Translations under genes and position numbers: made by a program
Source: an uncultured Lachnospiraceae bacterium
Lineage (GTDB): Bacteria; Bacillota; Clostridia; Lachnospirales; Lachnospiraceae
Direction of reading: 5' to 3'
DNA: 64,000 nt
Assembly (NCBI GenBank): GCA_945919795.1
Contig: CAMEJJ010000009.1
Location: forward strand, 53,346 to 117,345
Notes under the pieces: model-generated
Seen by the model: the letters and a program-made list of their open reading frames with translations, nothing else
Told to the model about the DNA's origin: nothing
Database searches by the model: none
Shown: piece by piece, positions 17,314-28,600 of the stretch
Layout of the letters: every line of letters begins with the position of its first letter
How positions within the stretch are numbered: position 1 is the stretch's first letter

Positions 17314-19677
17314 TTATTTTCTTCCGCAGCAACGCTTATATTTTTTTCCGCTTCCACAAATACACGGATCATTCGGATATATTTTCTTCTTGTTATTCTG
17401 CACCAAAAACTGCTCTGTTCTACGCTCAACAATTTCTTTACCAAATGCTTTTAACTCAGCTCTTTTGCTTTCAGGAATATCCTTCTGAGCATATAACCTG
17501 TACTGAACCTCCAAAATGTTATCTTGTTCGTCCATCACAATTGTAATAGACCAGCATTCTTTTCTATCATTTTGCGCCAAATTTGCTAATATATACTCTT
17601 CTCGCTTTTCGTTCGGATAAAGTATTATATTTGGTATTTCCACGAATAAAGCATAACTACAGTCCCCAAAGCTCATTGCAGGAAGCATTCTACCGAGTTC
17701 TCTTTCTCTTCTAGCTAAATTACTTATGGATTTATCGAAGTTTTCCCTACCTTCAGTTGACAAATCCAAAAGAAAATTAGAAAACCGAGTTACATCATCT
17801 TCATTGATTATCACATTTTCCAAAATCTTAGTCATTCGGGGTGGAATTGTTTGCTTAGGCTTTTTATAATTGACTCCAACATGGATGCCAGATAAATACT
17901 TATCCAACTCTTCTCTATATCCAACAAAATTCACATGTTGACCTTGACCAATATCTTTAGCCTGCAATGAATACATGTTATGGAATATATACATCCCCAA
18001 ATGATCCAACTCATCATATGTTGCAATTTCTACCGTTTCAGTAGCAATAGTTCTTTGCTTTAAAAAATGAATGAACTGTAATGGATTATCAAAATAGTAC
18101 TTGTAAACCCACAAATCATTAAGAGAAATAGCTATTATGCCTTCATGTGCCTTTGCTATTTTAATTTTCTCCATTTGAGATGCAAACTCATTGAAATCAG
18201 AGACCGTCACATCAAACATATATATTTGATTATACTTGTTTGTATCTATAGTAAATGCTTCCGTTTCTAGGTTATCATCGGCATAAAAAACTTTCTCATA
18301 GTCCTCGCCAGCAGTTATATATTGTTTCACGCGAATGCACTGATTCTCAGCTTTTTCTACTAACGCTTTGAATGACTTTTTGTGGGCGTCAAAATCCATC
18401 ATTGCTGGAGTATAAACAAACGTACCAGCTTTTACTTCTACAATGAGAAGCACATCTTTATACTCAATTAGAATATCGTTTTCTGCACTATCATTTTTCT
18501 TTAATGGATAGTGATTGGAATAGTGCACCTTACATCCAGGTAACAGATTTTCAAATACAATTCCAACCGTCTTTTCGCTAGAGTGTCCCTGAACCGCGTT
18601 CCATCTATCGGCATAATCTTTGCCATGAGATCTTATTGCTCGTTGAAGAGCAACATAAAAGTTATCAAACAAATTATAATAGTCAAAGCAATATGCGATA
18701 CCATCTATCTCTATAAATGGTTTGTACTGTATTGGCAAATTCCAAATTGGCCATCCCGGAAATTCCTCATAAGATAGAAATGCCTTATCGCTATTAATCC
18801 CCAAGGATAAATCGCTAATCAACTCATCTGTCCATTTTGTATTTTCTTTTACCTCAAACAAAGATGTCCCTATCGCTTTTAATACGACTTCTTGGCTTTC
18901 TTTCAAGTAATCTTCATCTGGTTCAGCACCTTCAAATATCGCCAATTTATCCATTTGCTCTCCGAAAGCCAACATAGCATCAAGTCTTCCGGACGACAGA
19001 TTCTTTTCCAATACTGAAAGTCCTGCTATTATATCAGCGACTGATAATCCGTATAGTTCTTTCAGAAGAGCATCATGTGGCAATAATAATTCCTTTAATA
19101 TCGGAATTCTAAACGCCTGGTATTGTTCGCCACGAACTTGTGACATCATCTGCGCAAAAACTATATACTCCTCATCCTCAGGACTAAGTTCTCCCATTTT
19201 CTGTTGTTGAGCTGCCCAATACATATAGAACAACGGCATCTTACTGTATAGTTCTAAACAATGATTTGCTATTTCGTGATAAACAGCCTCTTGTTTATCC
19301 TCTTCTATTTCATTTGCCTTATCATGTTCCATCGAAACTAATAAACTTTGGACATATTCTACACTTCTTAATTGAAAGGAAATGTCGGCAGGAATTTCTG
19401 ATTCTGTAGTCAGTTCTGGACTCATCAACATCATTGAGTTCATTGATGTAAGAAAATTAAACAATGTAAGAGGATCTACCTTGGCAAGCTTTTCTTTGAT
19501 TATTTCTATAATCGCATCGATCTTTTCTTTTTCCTCAGTGTAATGGCCTGCTAACCCCGAAATCCACTCCTTATGCTGATCTTCGGTCATATTATTATGT
19601 GTAACAACGGTATTACCAAATCTCGCTGCCTCAATTAGCCCATTACTAAAGTATTCATCAGGCTTTATTTTTTTCAA
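17314..19677 (-). CDS. SEC-C protein with PD-(D/E)xK-like nuclease region
   Basis: A 787-residue protein, last gene of the defence operon. Residues 765-787 form a SEC-C zinc motif (NDPCICGSGKKYKRCCGRK). Near 370-420 the pattern SSEKTVGIVFENLL, then D401 in AENDILIEY, then E414-V-K416 in LIVEVKAG fits a PD-(D/E)xK/NERD-like restriction fold. The N-terminal 300 residues are helical with no recognised domain. SEC-C motifs occur in SecA but also in many uncharacterised nuclease or defence proteins. It lies 43 bases after the HamB-like gene. I infer an effector or accessory nuclease; the nuclease claim is from a three-residue pattern and needs structure prediction. Confidence 0.7.
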   Translation of the reverse strand: MKKIKPDEYFSNGLIEAARFGNTVVTHNNMTEDQHKEWISGLAGHYTEEKEKIDAIIEIIKEKLAKVDPLTLFNFLTSMNSMMLMSPELTTESEIPADISFQLRSVEYVQSLLVSMEHDKANEIEEDKQEAVYHEIANHCLELYSKMPLFYMYWAAQQQKMGELSPEDEEYIVFAQMMSQVRGEQYQAFRIPILKELLLPHDALLKELYGLSVADIIAGLSVLEKNLSSGRLDAMLAFGEQMDKLAIFEGAEPDEDYLKESQEVVLKAIGTSLFEVKENTKWTDELISDLSLGINSDKAFLSYEEFPGWPIWNLPIQYKPFIEIDGIAYCFDYYNLFDNFYVALQRAIRSHGKDYADRWNAVQGHSSEKTVGIVFENLLPGCKVHYSNHYPLKKNDSAENDILIEYKDVLLIVEVKAGTFVYTPAMMDFDAHKKSFKALVEKAENQCIRVKQYITAGEDYEKVFYADDNLETEAFTIDTNKYNQIYMFDVTVSDFNEFASQMEKIKIAKAHEGIIAISLNDLWVYKYYFDNPLQFIHFLKQRTIATETVEIATYDELDHLGMYIFHNMYSLQAKDIGQGQHVNFVGYREELDKYLSGIHVGVNYKKPKQTIPPRMTKILENVIINEDDVTRFSNFLLDLSTEGRENFDKSISNLARRERELGRMLPAMSFGDCSYALFVEIPNIILYPNEKREEYILANLAQNDRKECWSITIVMDEQDNILEVQYRLYAQKDIPESKRAELKAFGKEIVERRTEQFLVQNNKKKIYPNDPCICGSGKKYKRCCGRK

Positions 19678-19720
19678 ATATTATCAGTCCTTCCTTTTTC
19701 AGGCATATCCTTTATTCATA

Positions 19721-22700
19721 TTATTTTATTGCCTCTGCAAATCTGTTAATAAAGTACGAAGGATAAGATTCTAGAGTCTCCTTTATCACTTCAAAATGAG
19801 ATTTTGTTACTGAAATAATTTTGTCATCAGAAATACCCTGTGCTCCAATAATATCAGTAACTTTATCAGCAATAAGTCTTTCGTTACATATTTTTTCACA
19901 AATCGAAATAGATGTCTCAGATGAGACTCCGTATTTAACTTTCTTTTGCAGATCCATCATCCCCTGGACATTGATTCCATCATCCTCAAGATAATCAATA
20001 ATGTTTCCTATACAAAAACTCAATTGAAAAGATATACTCTGACCACATTGCTTTTCTATATCTGTAACTTTTACACCAGTCTTTTTTTCGATTGAATAAA
20101 AAGTATCTCCTTTAATCCAGCCTGCACAAATTGTCTCATCTATACAATCATCTTCATTTATAGAATTGTAGAATTCCACAATGATTGATAATAGTTTCTC
20201 CTGTGGATAAAAAACGGTATTTAATTCCTTTTCAGAAATCAATTCATTTACTGCTTCTGCAATGTTAATATCAATCATAGATTTCGATATCACCTTTGCA
20301 TATATGCTTTTTTCAGAAATCTTTTTTGCCAAAGATGCAAATAGCTTTTCTAATAGACATTTTTCATCTTCCGAAGCCAAATAGTATGCCAAAGTCTGCT
20401 TAACCACCCCAACAGATTCATTTATAACTTGCTGCAAGTTTTCAATAGATATAAGTTCGTTTTTCCCTATTTCATAGCAAAGCTCATTCTCTATAGTTCC
20501 AATTATTTTTCGATAAGAATTTACCTTGGATTGTATGATTTTGATATGGTAATCTTTTTTATCATATTCTTCATTCAAAGCACTAATCAAAAGGCCCTTT
20601 AAATCCTTATCCCAGTCATTATTAATATTATCTATAATATAATTGATTATTGCTTCCCCTCTGAATACAACATCATAATCAATTTCCATATCCCTAAGCA
20701 ACATTAGTATTGAGCTGCTACAAGCCTCCGCGTTATTAGGGTCAAATAGAGCAATAGCATCTTTCCAAAGATATGCCCCTCTTCCACCATTCCTATCATC
20801 ATACAGTTTAGGATCCGAAATAAGAACACTGCCTTCTGTATATACTCCGGACCGAGCTGTCCTTCCAATCAAGTTTTGAAAGCTTCTGGTTGTTATCATT
20901 TTTGTAGCTGAATTCAAACTGGTCATAACCATGTATTTGATTGGAATATTGACTCCCTGAGCCAAAGTTGAAGTACATACAACAACTTTAATTTTTTCTT
21001 TTCGAAAGGCAAACTCCACTGCAAGCCTAAGCCCATTAGGTAATGTTGAATAATGCGGAAATATACCAGCCTTTGCACCCTTTGCGAAAACTGATTTATC
21101 CCCATAATACTCTGCAATAAACTTTTGGAGTCTGTCTATTTCATCTACATCAGAGCAATCCATAATATTGGCAAAACTATAATTCTTATTTGCAACTTCA
21201 ACAAGTCTTTTTATTACTGTAGAAGCGAATCGCCTTTGACTGACATAAATAGCCACTCCACCTTTTTTGCACAATAGATTAGCGTAATATAACGCTATAT
21301 CATTGGCCTTTTTCTCTGGAAAAATCTTTCTTTTGCTTCCACTCCTGGTTTTTAATTCGGATACCCTAATTGCTCTTGGAATATAGAAATCTTCCTCTTC
21401 AAAAGAATCTGAATAATAATGAATCTCTTTTTCAGATGTCAAAAATCCAACTACTTTAGGTGTGCTCCTAATACTTGAATCAAATGCAACAACACCTTTT
21501 TCTCCTAGAACCCATTGTTTAATAGATTCTGCATTAGATAAAACTGCCGATAAAATAACTAATTGTTGAACATCATTAAGATGACTCTTTATATCCATCA
21601 TTAAAAACTCATATAAAGCCCCTCTACTCATATCATCAAACATATGTCCTTCATCAAAAATAAAAAGATCTATAAGAGGTAAAATATCCGGCTGATGATG
21701 AAGGATAAACTGTAACTTTTCAGGAGTACATATTAGAATTTTGTTATCTGCTGTGTTATTAAAAGCATCAATGTAATCCACTTCCAAAACATCCGAAAAC
21801 TGATTGATTGTAGCATCTTCTCTAAAAGCTTTCCGCATATCCCCGGTTATCTCATTACAAAGAGCTCTTAACGGAGCTATTACGAGCGCAATTCTACCTC
21901 TATTAGATAAGAACATAGATTGAATTATAAGTTCAATGCTTTTAGTTTTGCCCACACCAGTTGGTAACTGCACTATCGCGTTTTTACCAACCAATAATTC
22001 TTTCTCTCCAATAAGTATTTGTGATGGCCACATCATACGAACTGAATTCTTCTTCTTAAAATAATCCGCCCATTTTGTAAAATCCAAGTTTGAATATTGA
22101 GGTAATAACTTATATGCCGATTTTTCACGTGCAATTTCAATAACAGCAAAAACACTTTCCACCCAGAATAGGTCCGTTTCTTGAGTACTATTAAAAGAAC
22201 GCTCCCGAATATAACTTAACTTTTCAATAATGTTATTTTCTACATTCTCTATAAATGAGCTTTCAAACGCATCAATTACCGAATCTTGAATATCACTTAT
22301 TCTATGTCCGAAAAAAATAATACTAAATACATTTACTAATACCCCTCTAAAATCTTGTGGAATATCTAAGGTCTTAGCCTCTTTTATCAAGACCAAGGAA
22401 CTACCAAAATCGCCATGAAAAAAATACGCAACTGCCCCCATCAGAATAAAATCTAGATCATGTATTTCTTGCTCTCTTGATTTTAATGCAGCGTCATAAA
22501 ACTCGGCACACATAGAAAGATGTTCTTTATATGATTCCATCATTTCTTTATTATTATCTATTACTGCCTGCGCATACTCTGAAATAACATAGACTGTTGG
22601 AAAAGCTAACTCCCTGTAATTTAGAGGAAACCTTGGATAATCTTTATGTTCAATTTCGTATTCTAAAAGTTTTACCTTTGCTTTTTGATACTTAAGCATA

Positions 22701-22723
22701 TATTCTGCTTTTGAAAAACTCAT
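19721..22723 (-). CDS. hamB: HamB-like superfamily 2 helicase (Hachiman)
   Basis: Start chosen at the ATG at 22723, in an ATGA overlap with hamA and after AGAGGTG; an upstream GTG is poorer. 1000 residues. An N-terminal helical region (1-240) precedes the helicase core: Walker A LPTGVGKT (254-260), motif II DEGH (357-360), motif III ILSAVLSN, a C-terminal RecA lobe with STLAQGVNIP and the QNLIGRTARSG motif VI, then a 400-residue helical tail. Ski2-like helicases of this plan are HamB/AbpB of Hachiman systems, where HamB detects DNA and frees the HamA nuclease. Family name by motif and neighbour; not searched. Confidence 0.75.
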   Translation of the reverse strand: MSFSKAEYMLKYQKAKVKLLEYEIEHKDYPRFPLNYRELAFPTVYVISEYAQAVIDNNKEMMESYKEHLSMCAEFYDAALKSREQEIHDLDFILMGAVAYFFHGDFGSSLVLIKEAKTLDIPQDFRGVLVNVFSIIFFGHRISDIQDSVIDAFESSFIENVENNIIEKLSYIRERSFNSTQETDLFWVESVFAVIEIAREKSAYKLLPQYSNLDFTKWADYFKKKNSVRMMWPSQILIGEKELLVGKNAIVQLPTGVGKTKSIELIIQSMFLSNRGRIALVIAPLRALCNEITGDMRKAFREDATINQFSDVLEVDYIDAFNNTADNKILICTPEKLQFILHHQPDILPLIDLFIFDEGHMFDDMSRGALYEFLMMDIKSHLNDVQQLVILSAVLSNAESIKQWVLGEKGVVAFDSSIRSTPKVVGFLTSEKEIHYYSDSFEEEDFYIPRAIRVSELKTRSGSKRKIFPEKKANDIALYYANLLCKKGGVAIYVSQRRFASTVIKRLVEVANKNYSFANIMDCSDVDEIDRLQKFIAEYYGDKSVFAKGAKAGIFPHYSTLPNGLRLAVEFAFRKEKIKVVVCTSTLAQGVNIPIKYMVMTSLNSATKMITTRSFQNLIGRTARSGVYTEGSVLISDPKLYDDRNGGRGAYLWKDAIALFDPNNAEACSSSILMLLRDMEIDYDVVFRGEAIINYIIDNINNDWDKDLKGLLISALNEEYDKKDYHIKIIQSKVNSYRKIIGTIENELCYEIGKNELISIENLQQVINESVGVVKQTLAYYLASEDEKCLLEKLFASLAKKISEKSIYAKVISKSMIDINIAEAVNELISEKELNTVFYPQEKLLSIIVEFYNSINEDDCIDETICAGWIKGDTFYSIEKKTGVKVTDIEKQCGQSISFQLSFCIGNIIDYLEDDGINVQGMMDLQKKVKYGVSSETSISICEKICNERLIADKVTDIIGAQGISDDKIISVTKSHFEVIKETLESYPSYFINRFAEAIK

Positions 22724-23550
22724 TTTGTGCACCTCTCAAATACTTCGTGTGTTAGTTTCATTAGATTTTTTCCATGCACAAAAAAAATACAATTCCCATG
22801 ACATAGTTTAAGATCATTACCGTCAATTTCAGGAATAATGTGTATTTTTTCCTCCCCGACAGTTACTTCGTCTAACTCTGCAAGGCTTGTGATACCAGCT
22901 GGAACATAGAATATCGAATAATCATACTTAGTTTTAAGTTGAAAACGTTCAATATCCTTGGATTCCTCCAACTTGCCATAATGCTTCAATTTTTTTCTCA
23001 TATAGTTTAACGTTTGCGCTACTCTATACTCGTCCTTCACAGAATCTTCTACCGCGCTTTTTATAACCGATGTATCTGTTTTAGATAAAACCGCCTTTAC
23101 CTCTGCAGCAACTAGTTTGTCTTTGGATGATGGTGTCTTGTCTTCTTTTTCAAACTGGTAACCTATAACATCAGTACCATGCTCAGATACAGTTGTTCCA
23201 GACATATTTGTTTGTCTTATTCTTGGAACATGAAATCCATAAACAAATTCTAGTAAGTCAGATATCAAGATTTCTGTTATCGTATTGGATCTTGACGTTG
23301 GCCCCAAATGAACATTTTTTTGAGGAATTACACTAGCCCTTAAATATTCTTCTGATGTTAATCCTAGTAATGTGCAATCCTCTTCTAGCTCATCGTCCGG
23401 TATATAATGTCTTCTAATATGTAAAGCCCAATCATCTAGTACATCTGGATCATTATTATATTCAATACGATAACATTTAAGTGGTATTGAATTATCCTTA
23501 ATCACACCATCTTCTTTTATTATCCAACGTAGATACTCTGGTTTATTCAA
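22720..23550 (-). CDS. hamA: HamA-like (DUF1837) nuclease, Hachiman effector
   Basis: The preceding gene stops at 23566 with no gap; the best start is the TTG at 23550, six bases after GGGAGAG, giving 276 residues. Landmarks: ALHIRRHYIPDDEL near residue 45, as in DUF1837 proteins, then a PD-(D/E)xK-like core with D127 in HGTDVIGYQF and E150-V-K152 in LVAAEVKAVL. In Hachiman, HamA is a DNase held inactive by HamB. Here it overlaps hamB by ATGA and directly abuts the SF1 helicase gene, so it seems built into the larger operon, not a free-standing two-gene system. Confidence 0.7.
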   Translation of the reverse strand: MNKPEYLRWIIKEDGVIKDNSIPLKCYRIEYNNDPDVLDDWALHIRRHYIPDDELEEDCTLLGLTSEEYLRASVIPQKNVHLGPTSRSNTITEILISDLLEFVYGFHVPRIRQTNMSGTTVSEHGTDVIGYQFEKEDKTPSSKDKLVAAEVKAVLSKTDTSVIKSAVEDSVKDEYRVAQTLNYMRKKLKHYGKLEESKDIERFQLKTKYDYSIFYVPAGITSLAELDEVTVGEEKIHIIPEIDGNDLKLCHGNCIFFVHGKNLMKLTHEVFERCTK

Positions 23551-23565
23551 TCTATTCTCTCCCAA

Positions 23566-25665
23566 CTACACAATCAATTCACTTAATCCGCCATAACATG
23601 TCACGCATGCGCTCTTTCTTGCTCTTGTAAGAGCAACATAAAGCAGACACTTCTCTCCTGTTCTGAATTCCTCAAGAGAAATATCATCTTCAAAATCTGC
23701 TCTTGTTCCAAAAGGAAGTACCTTTTTGTTTACTGCTACCGCAAAGACGTGATCGAACTCAAGGCCTTTTACTCTATGCATAGTTGCTATTCTTACACCT
23801 TCAAAGGAACGATCATCAGTCTTATTGGCTTTAATTTCAAAGGACTTTATTCCAGACCTCTGTAATCCCGCAATATAGTTATCAAGCAGTTTATGAGTCC
23901 TTGCTACGATACAGATATTTTTCTGTTCTACACCGTCAGCTTCCAATTCATTGATTCTGTTAATCAAGTAGTCGAGTTCTTCCTCTGGAGTAGCAAACTC
24001 CTTAATCTCAGGTTTATCTCCATGAGTAAGTGACTGACACCCTTTACCGTTATCATAATCCTCATCAAGATCATCAAAAGAAACTCCATTAAGCAACCCA
24101 AATGCAAACTTTCGGATTTCCTCTGTAGTTCTATAATTGATTCTCAAATAGCTACTTCTTCCACGTACATTAATTCCGCATTTTGAAAGCACTGCCTTGT
24201 TTCTATATATTCTCTGATGTGAATCACCCACAATAAAAATATCATTCTGATGCTCATCGCCCGCAAGTGCTCTAAGTAACCTATACGCACTTGGACTAAG
24301 ATCCTGACCTTCATCAACGATAATGGATGTATACTGGCCTGTAAGTTTCTTGTTTTCAAGGATCTTACGACACTCATACATAGCAGTCTCTACGTCACGT
24401 TGCAGCTTTTCGTTCATGATATTTTGATATTCATCAAATACATCCCATATCTGCATACGAACTTTTCTATCGAGACGCACTCCTCTGCCGATTCTAGGAG
24501 CTTTGCAGTAAGATACTTTGTCATAAACTTCCTGCGCCTGGACTACCTTAACCCACTCATCTTTATAGAAGTTTTCTACAAAACTTAAGTCGCCGCCTGC
24601 TATAGCAATAGCATCTCTCCATGCCTTGTCCACTTCTTCATCATAAACAATCTGATATTCATATCCTTGTCTACGCAAGAAATTAGAGACCCACGCATCA
24701 AGATTGATAATATCAATTTTCTTCATTTCCTCAGCTGAACAAATTTTTCTAAGGTTCTCTTTTATATCTTCTGCCAAGTTCTTTGTGTAAGTGGTAAAAA
24801 GGATCTTTCCATCAGCTTCTAAATCAGCAGCAAGCATTTTTGCTCTGTGCATGGCAACAACTGTTTTACCTGTTCCAGCTCCGCCTAATACTCGTGCTGG
24901 GCCATTGAACTTCTTGCCAACGACTTTGCGCTGTGTTGGATGAAGAAAGATTCTCCACTTCTCAAGAGGCTCTTGCATAATAGCCTGAAGTTCTTCCTCT
25001 CCATCGACAATAACAAAGCTTTTTTTACTGGCATCAGTTTGAAGAGCTGCCGCAAAGTCATTTTCCTTAACTTCAACATGGTCTATCTCTGGATACAAAG
25101 TATCCAAAACTTCCTCCACCGTAAATCCATTTCCGAGCCATTCAAGACCTTCGAAAGCATCCTCTGGAATAGCCGCCTTCAATGAACGAAGTCCTTCTAA
25201 TGTCTTGATTGCTTTAATCATAGGGAGCTGTTCTTCAGGAAGACCAATTCTTTCAAACACCTCATCTGAAATGTTTGCAAATAATGCAGGCTCATCAATT
25301 GTGTTTTGCTCTTCGATGACCTCTTGAACATCAAAAATCTGCACACTTCCTGTAAGCTTATTGATTGAGCACTTCTTCCTCTTAGCCCATGCATAAGCTT
25401 CATCATGGTGATCTACCCAAAGCAGAATATAAACATTACTTTCCGGTTCACGCACAACAATACCTCTATAAGTATCATCAATTCTCACAGAGCAAATATT
25501 CTTGTCAATTCCTTCATTTATTTTTTCAAAGTTGATTCCTGGATGCGTAGGATCGTTTCTGAACTTATTAAAAAACTCAGTTACCTTTCCTTGCTTCTGT
25601 CTTGGTAGTGCTGCATATGCAGTTAAAAAATCAGCCGAAATAGCTACTGTTGGCTTATTATTCAT
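23566..25665 (-). CDS. UvrD/Rep-type SF1 helicase with N-terminal RelE/ParE-like domain
   Basis: A 699-residue protein whose ATG follows GGAGG and overlaps the end of the giant helicase gene by eight bases. Residues 1-95 look like a RelE/ParE toxin fold: PRQKQGKVTEFFNKF, then ICSVRIDDTYRGIVV and LLWVDHHDEAYAWA. Residues about 240-699 are a SF1A helicase: GGAGTGKT (261-268), VDEGQD (450-455), RINYRTTEE and the MHRVKGLEFDHVF motif. Such fusions occur near defence genes; the toxin-like part may bind ribosomes, mRNA or simply proteins. The helicase is certain; the function of the N-terminal domain is open. Confidence 0.85.
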   Translation of the reverse strand: MNNKPTVAISADFLTAYAALPRQKQGKVTEFFNKFRNDPTHPGINFEKINEGIDKNICSVRIDDTYRGIVVREPESNVYILLWVDHHDEAYAWAKRKKCSINKLTGSVQIFDVQEVIEEQNTIDEPALFANISDEVFERIGLPEEQLPMIKAIKTLEGLRSLKAAIPEDAFEGLEWLGNGFTVEEVLDTLYPEIDHVEVKENDFAAALQTDASKKSFVIVDGEEELQAIMQEPLEKWRIFLHPTQRKVVGKKFNGPARVLGGAGTGKTVVAMHRAKMLAADLEADGKILFTTYTKNLAEDIKENLRKICSAEEMKKIDIINLDAWVSNFLRRQGYEYQIVYDEEVDKAWRDAIAIAGGDLSFVENFYKDEWVKVVQAQEVYDKVSYCKAPRIGRGVRLDRKVRMQIWDVFDEYQNIMNEKLQRDVETAMYECRKILENKKLTGQYTSIIVDEGQDLSPSAYRLLRALAGDEHQNDIFIVGDSHQRIYRNKAVLSKCGINVRGRSSYLRINYRTTEEIRKFAFGLLNGVSFDDLDEDYDNGKGCQSLTHGDKPEIKEFATPEEELDYLINRINELEADGVEQKNICIVARTHKLLDNYIAGLQRSGIKSFEIKANKTDDRSFEGVRIATMHRVKGLEFDHVFAVAVNKKVLPFGTRADFEDDISLEEFRTGEKCLLYVALTRARKSACVTCYGGLSELIV

Positions 25666-28600
25666 TTACAGTTCCTCCAAATACATTGATGTTAATTTCT
25701 TCACTGCTTAGCAGTACTGTCCAACCTTTACCCTTAAATACATCAGCGTACTCTTCTTGCTCAGGTAAAAGCCAGGCGATTTTCTTATCTTCCCAAGCCA
25801 TTTCAGCTTCAGCTATAGTAGCTCCTGAAGATTCATCTGATAACTCAAAGCCAACAACACTTGGAGCAGGAATTCCATTGTTATGCATTTCAGTTGCGCA
25901 TGTTATAGCAATATCATCAATGAAATCATCCATAATATCATTCCACTTCTCATCAACCACAATATCTGTGCTTGAAGTCACTTCAGGTGCATCATCTTCA
26001 GCAATAATTGTTCCAAGGTTGCTGTATATAGCCTTACTCATTCCGAGCTTAGATAAGAAGATTGCAGTGCTATTAAACTGCATCACATTTACAAAATGCC
26101 AAAAGCCATTCCAGTCCGGTTCATACTTATCGGTCCTTGAATCAGGCATATCATCGATAATCGCCACGACTTTAAGTGGTGCTCCCATTCTCATGCCGGT
26201 CATTTCGGCAAGCGAAACTTCAGCCAATACATCTATATTCCCCATATCTTGACGAGGACGCCATGTTCCAAAAATAGCCTGACCGAAATCATCCACATCA
26301 TCTAGCGAACCAACAGCATTAATCACAGCCTTCCATTTACTACTCCACTCTCCATATAAAACCTGATTTCTCATCTGAGTCGCATCGACTATTGACATTG
26401 CAAAGGATCTTGCGTGTGTCGCAAATAAATCTTCTGCATTTGGAATAGATAAATAATCAAGCAATAATTCAAATCCATTTTCCTTTTCAGGATTAATCGA
26501 TTCAGCATTTGCACTCTTTACTGCCGGCTTATATACTTTTCCAGATGGCATTTTCACGGAGTTTAAAGTCTCCGTGCGGTAATCTCCCTGGCTTTTGAAT
26601 ACATTATGTACATCCTTATATGTAAGGGACCACACTCTATACTTACCAGATAGCATGATAGCCATACGCTTTAGTGTATCTTCCTCTACGATATCCTTGT
26701 GATAATAATAGCCGTCTGTAAATACAGCTATAGGCTTCTGATTTCCTGTCGTTCTCTTCGGTCTAATTACAAAATCAGGTCGAGACTTTACAGAAATACC
26801 CATAGATGCATCGAAGTCTACCTGTGGTTCGATTGTCCATAAGCTTTCACCAACCTGAAGAGAATAACCTTCTTTCTCATTAACCAAAGTTTTATGAATT
26901 CTAATCGGTCTTTCTGCGGTACTCATCTTTTCAAAGGCACCAACAAATTCTCTTTCAAGCTCACTGTCAAACAAGTGATTTGTATCTACTTGTGCAAGTT
27001 TTTTTATCTCAGTTCTATTCTCTTTTCCACTTAAAATTGTCTTTAAAAGTGTTATCGCAGAATCTCTTGAGATTTCACCAATATGCTGGCTCTGTCTGTA
27101 TGCATATAAGCACTTGTAACATCCATCTTTTTGAGGATCATCATTACAGCTACAATGTTCCATTGTCTCCAAAGCGCCTTCGAAAACATCTATAATACCG
27201 TTTTCTTCATTCATAAGCTGCTTAAGATATCCTGTACCGCCTGGAACAGAATCATAAATAACCAAATACTGTTTTCTATAATCAGCCTCAGGAACCGGAA
27301 CCTCGCTAACGGTTGCCCTTAAGTGATCAACATTACCAAACTTCTTTTTCATTCCAAGCATAAACGCAGCTACAAAGGATTCTACTCTCACATTTGTAGC
27401 ATCCATTGTTGTCGCTGGAATTAAAAGACGCAAAGCCTCCGTTTCAAACTCTCTATACAGGAAGAGACACTCTTCAAAAGGATCTGTAACAATGGTATTA
27501 TCCTTTACCATCTTACAGAAACGAGAATGCTTCGGTTTTTCACCCTGAACTTGAATCTTTCCGCAATACTTGCAGATGGTAAATCCTTTTCTAACCCCTT
27601 CATGTCCAGCAACAAGAAGTTTATCTCCTGTAATTGATTGTTCACCGAAGTTAATCTCACGCATTGTTGCCTTCTGAAGGAATTCATAGCCCCACTTAAA
27701 CTCTTTGTTATCCATTTCAAAAGCCTGGATAACATCCTTGTCTTCATCTACTTCTACAAGAAGTTCCTTGTCATAGAACATAGATGCACGGTCTTCACTG
27801 TCATCACCAATTTGGCTTTCTTCCTCTTTCATGTTGGAATATACCATCTGTACCTTGAACATAGAGCGAACCTGTCCAGCATCTGCCCAACCCGGATTAC
27901 CGCACTTAGGGCATACGTGTGCCGGCGTACTTGAATCCTCAATGGAAGCATGAGAACAGTTCGGGCATAATCTCCATGGCTCAACTTTAGCAGTATTAAT
28001 ATCCACCTGATCAATCGTTAGCTTATGTCCACCTGCGTAGAAACTATTTAAAGGTGCAAACTCGCTGATTGCAGACGAAGCAGACCTATTGTATTCATAG
28101 GTCGTACTCTCATATTTATTCTTCTCTCTATCGTTCTCGTCTTTTTCAACCCTTGTAAGGACTGCCTTTAATACTATTCCAGCTTCTGGGAATGCATAGT
28201 TTGGCAATAATCCTGCATCAGAAAGGAAATTGAAAACATTCTTCTCGTTAATCTTTGCAACAACACTAGTCCAGGCAGCACGTTCAGCTTTTAATTCTTT
28301 AATTTGCTCATCATAAGATGAATCTTGTGGCTTGTCTTCAAGAGCTTTAATCATCTTGTTAAGCTCTTTTATACTGCTCTGGATACCATCTCGCTGCTTC
28401 TTTAAATCATAAAATTCATTGTAAATCTTTATATGCATAGGGCTATTAGTTGTACCTTCGCCCATAGCAAATGCTTTAATATCTTTGATAGAGTTTTCGT
28501 CAAGACCATCCCCATTTCCTGGATTTACGGAAAATGTCTGGATAAACATTCTTACAAGCTTTGCCATGTTGTTCTGAACATAGTAAAGGAAGTTATTGGG

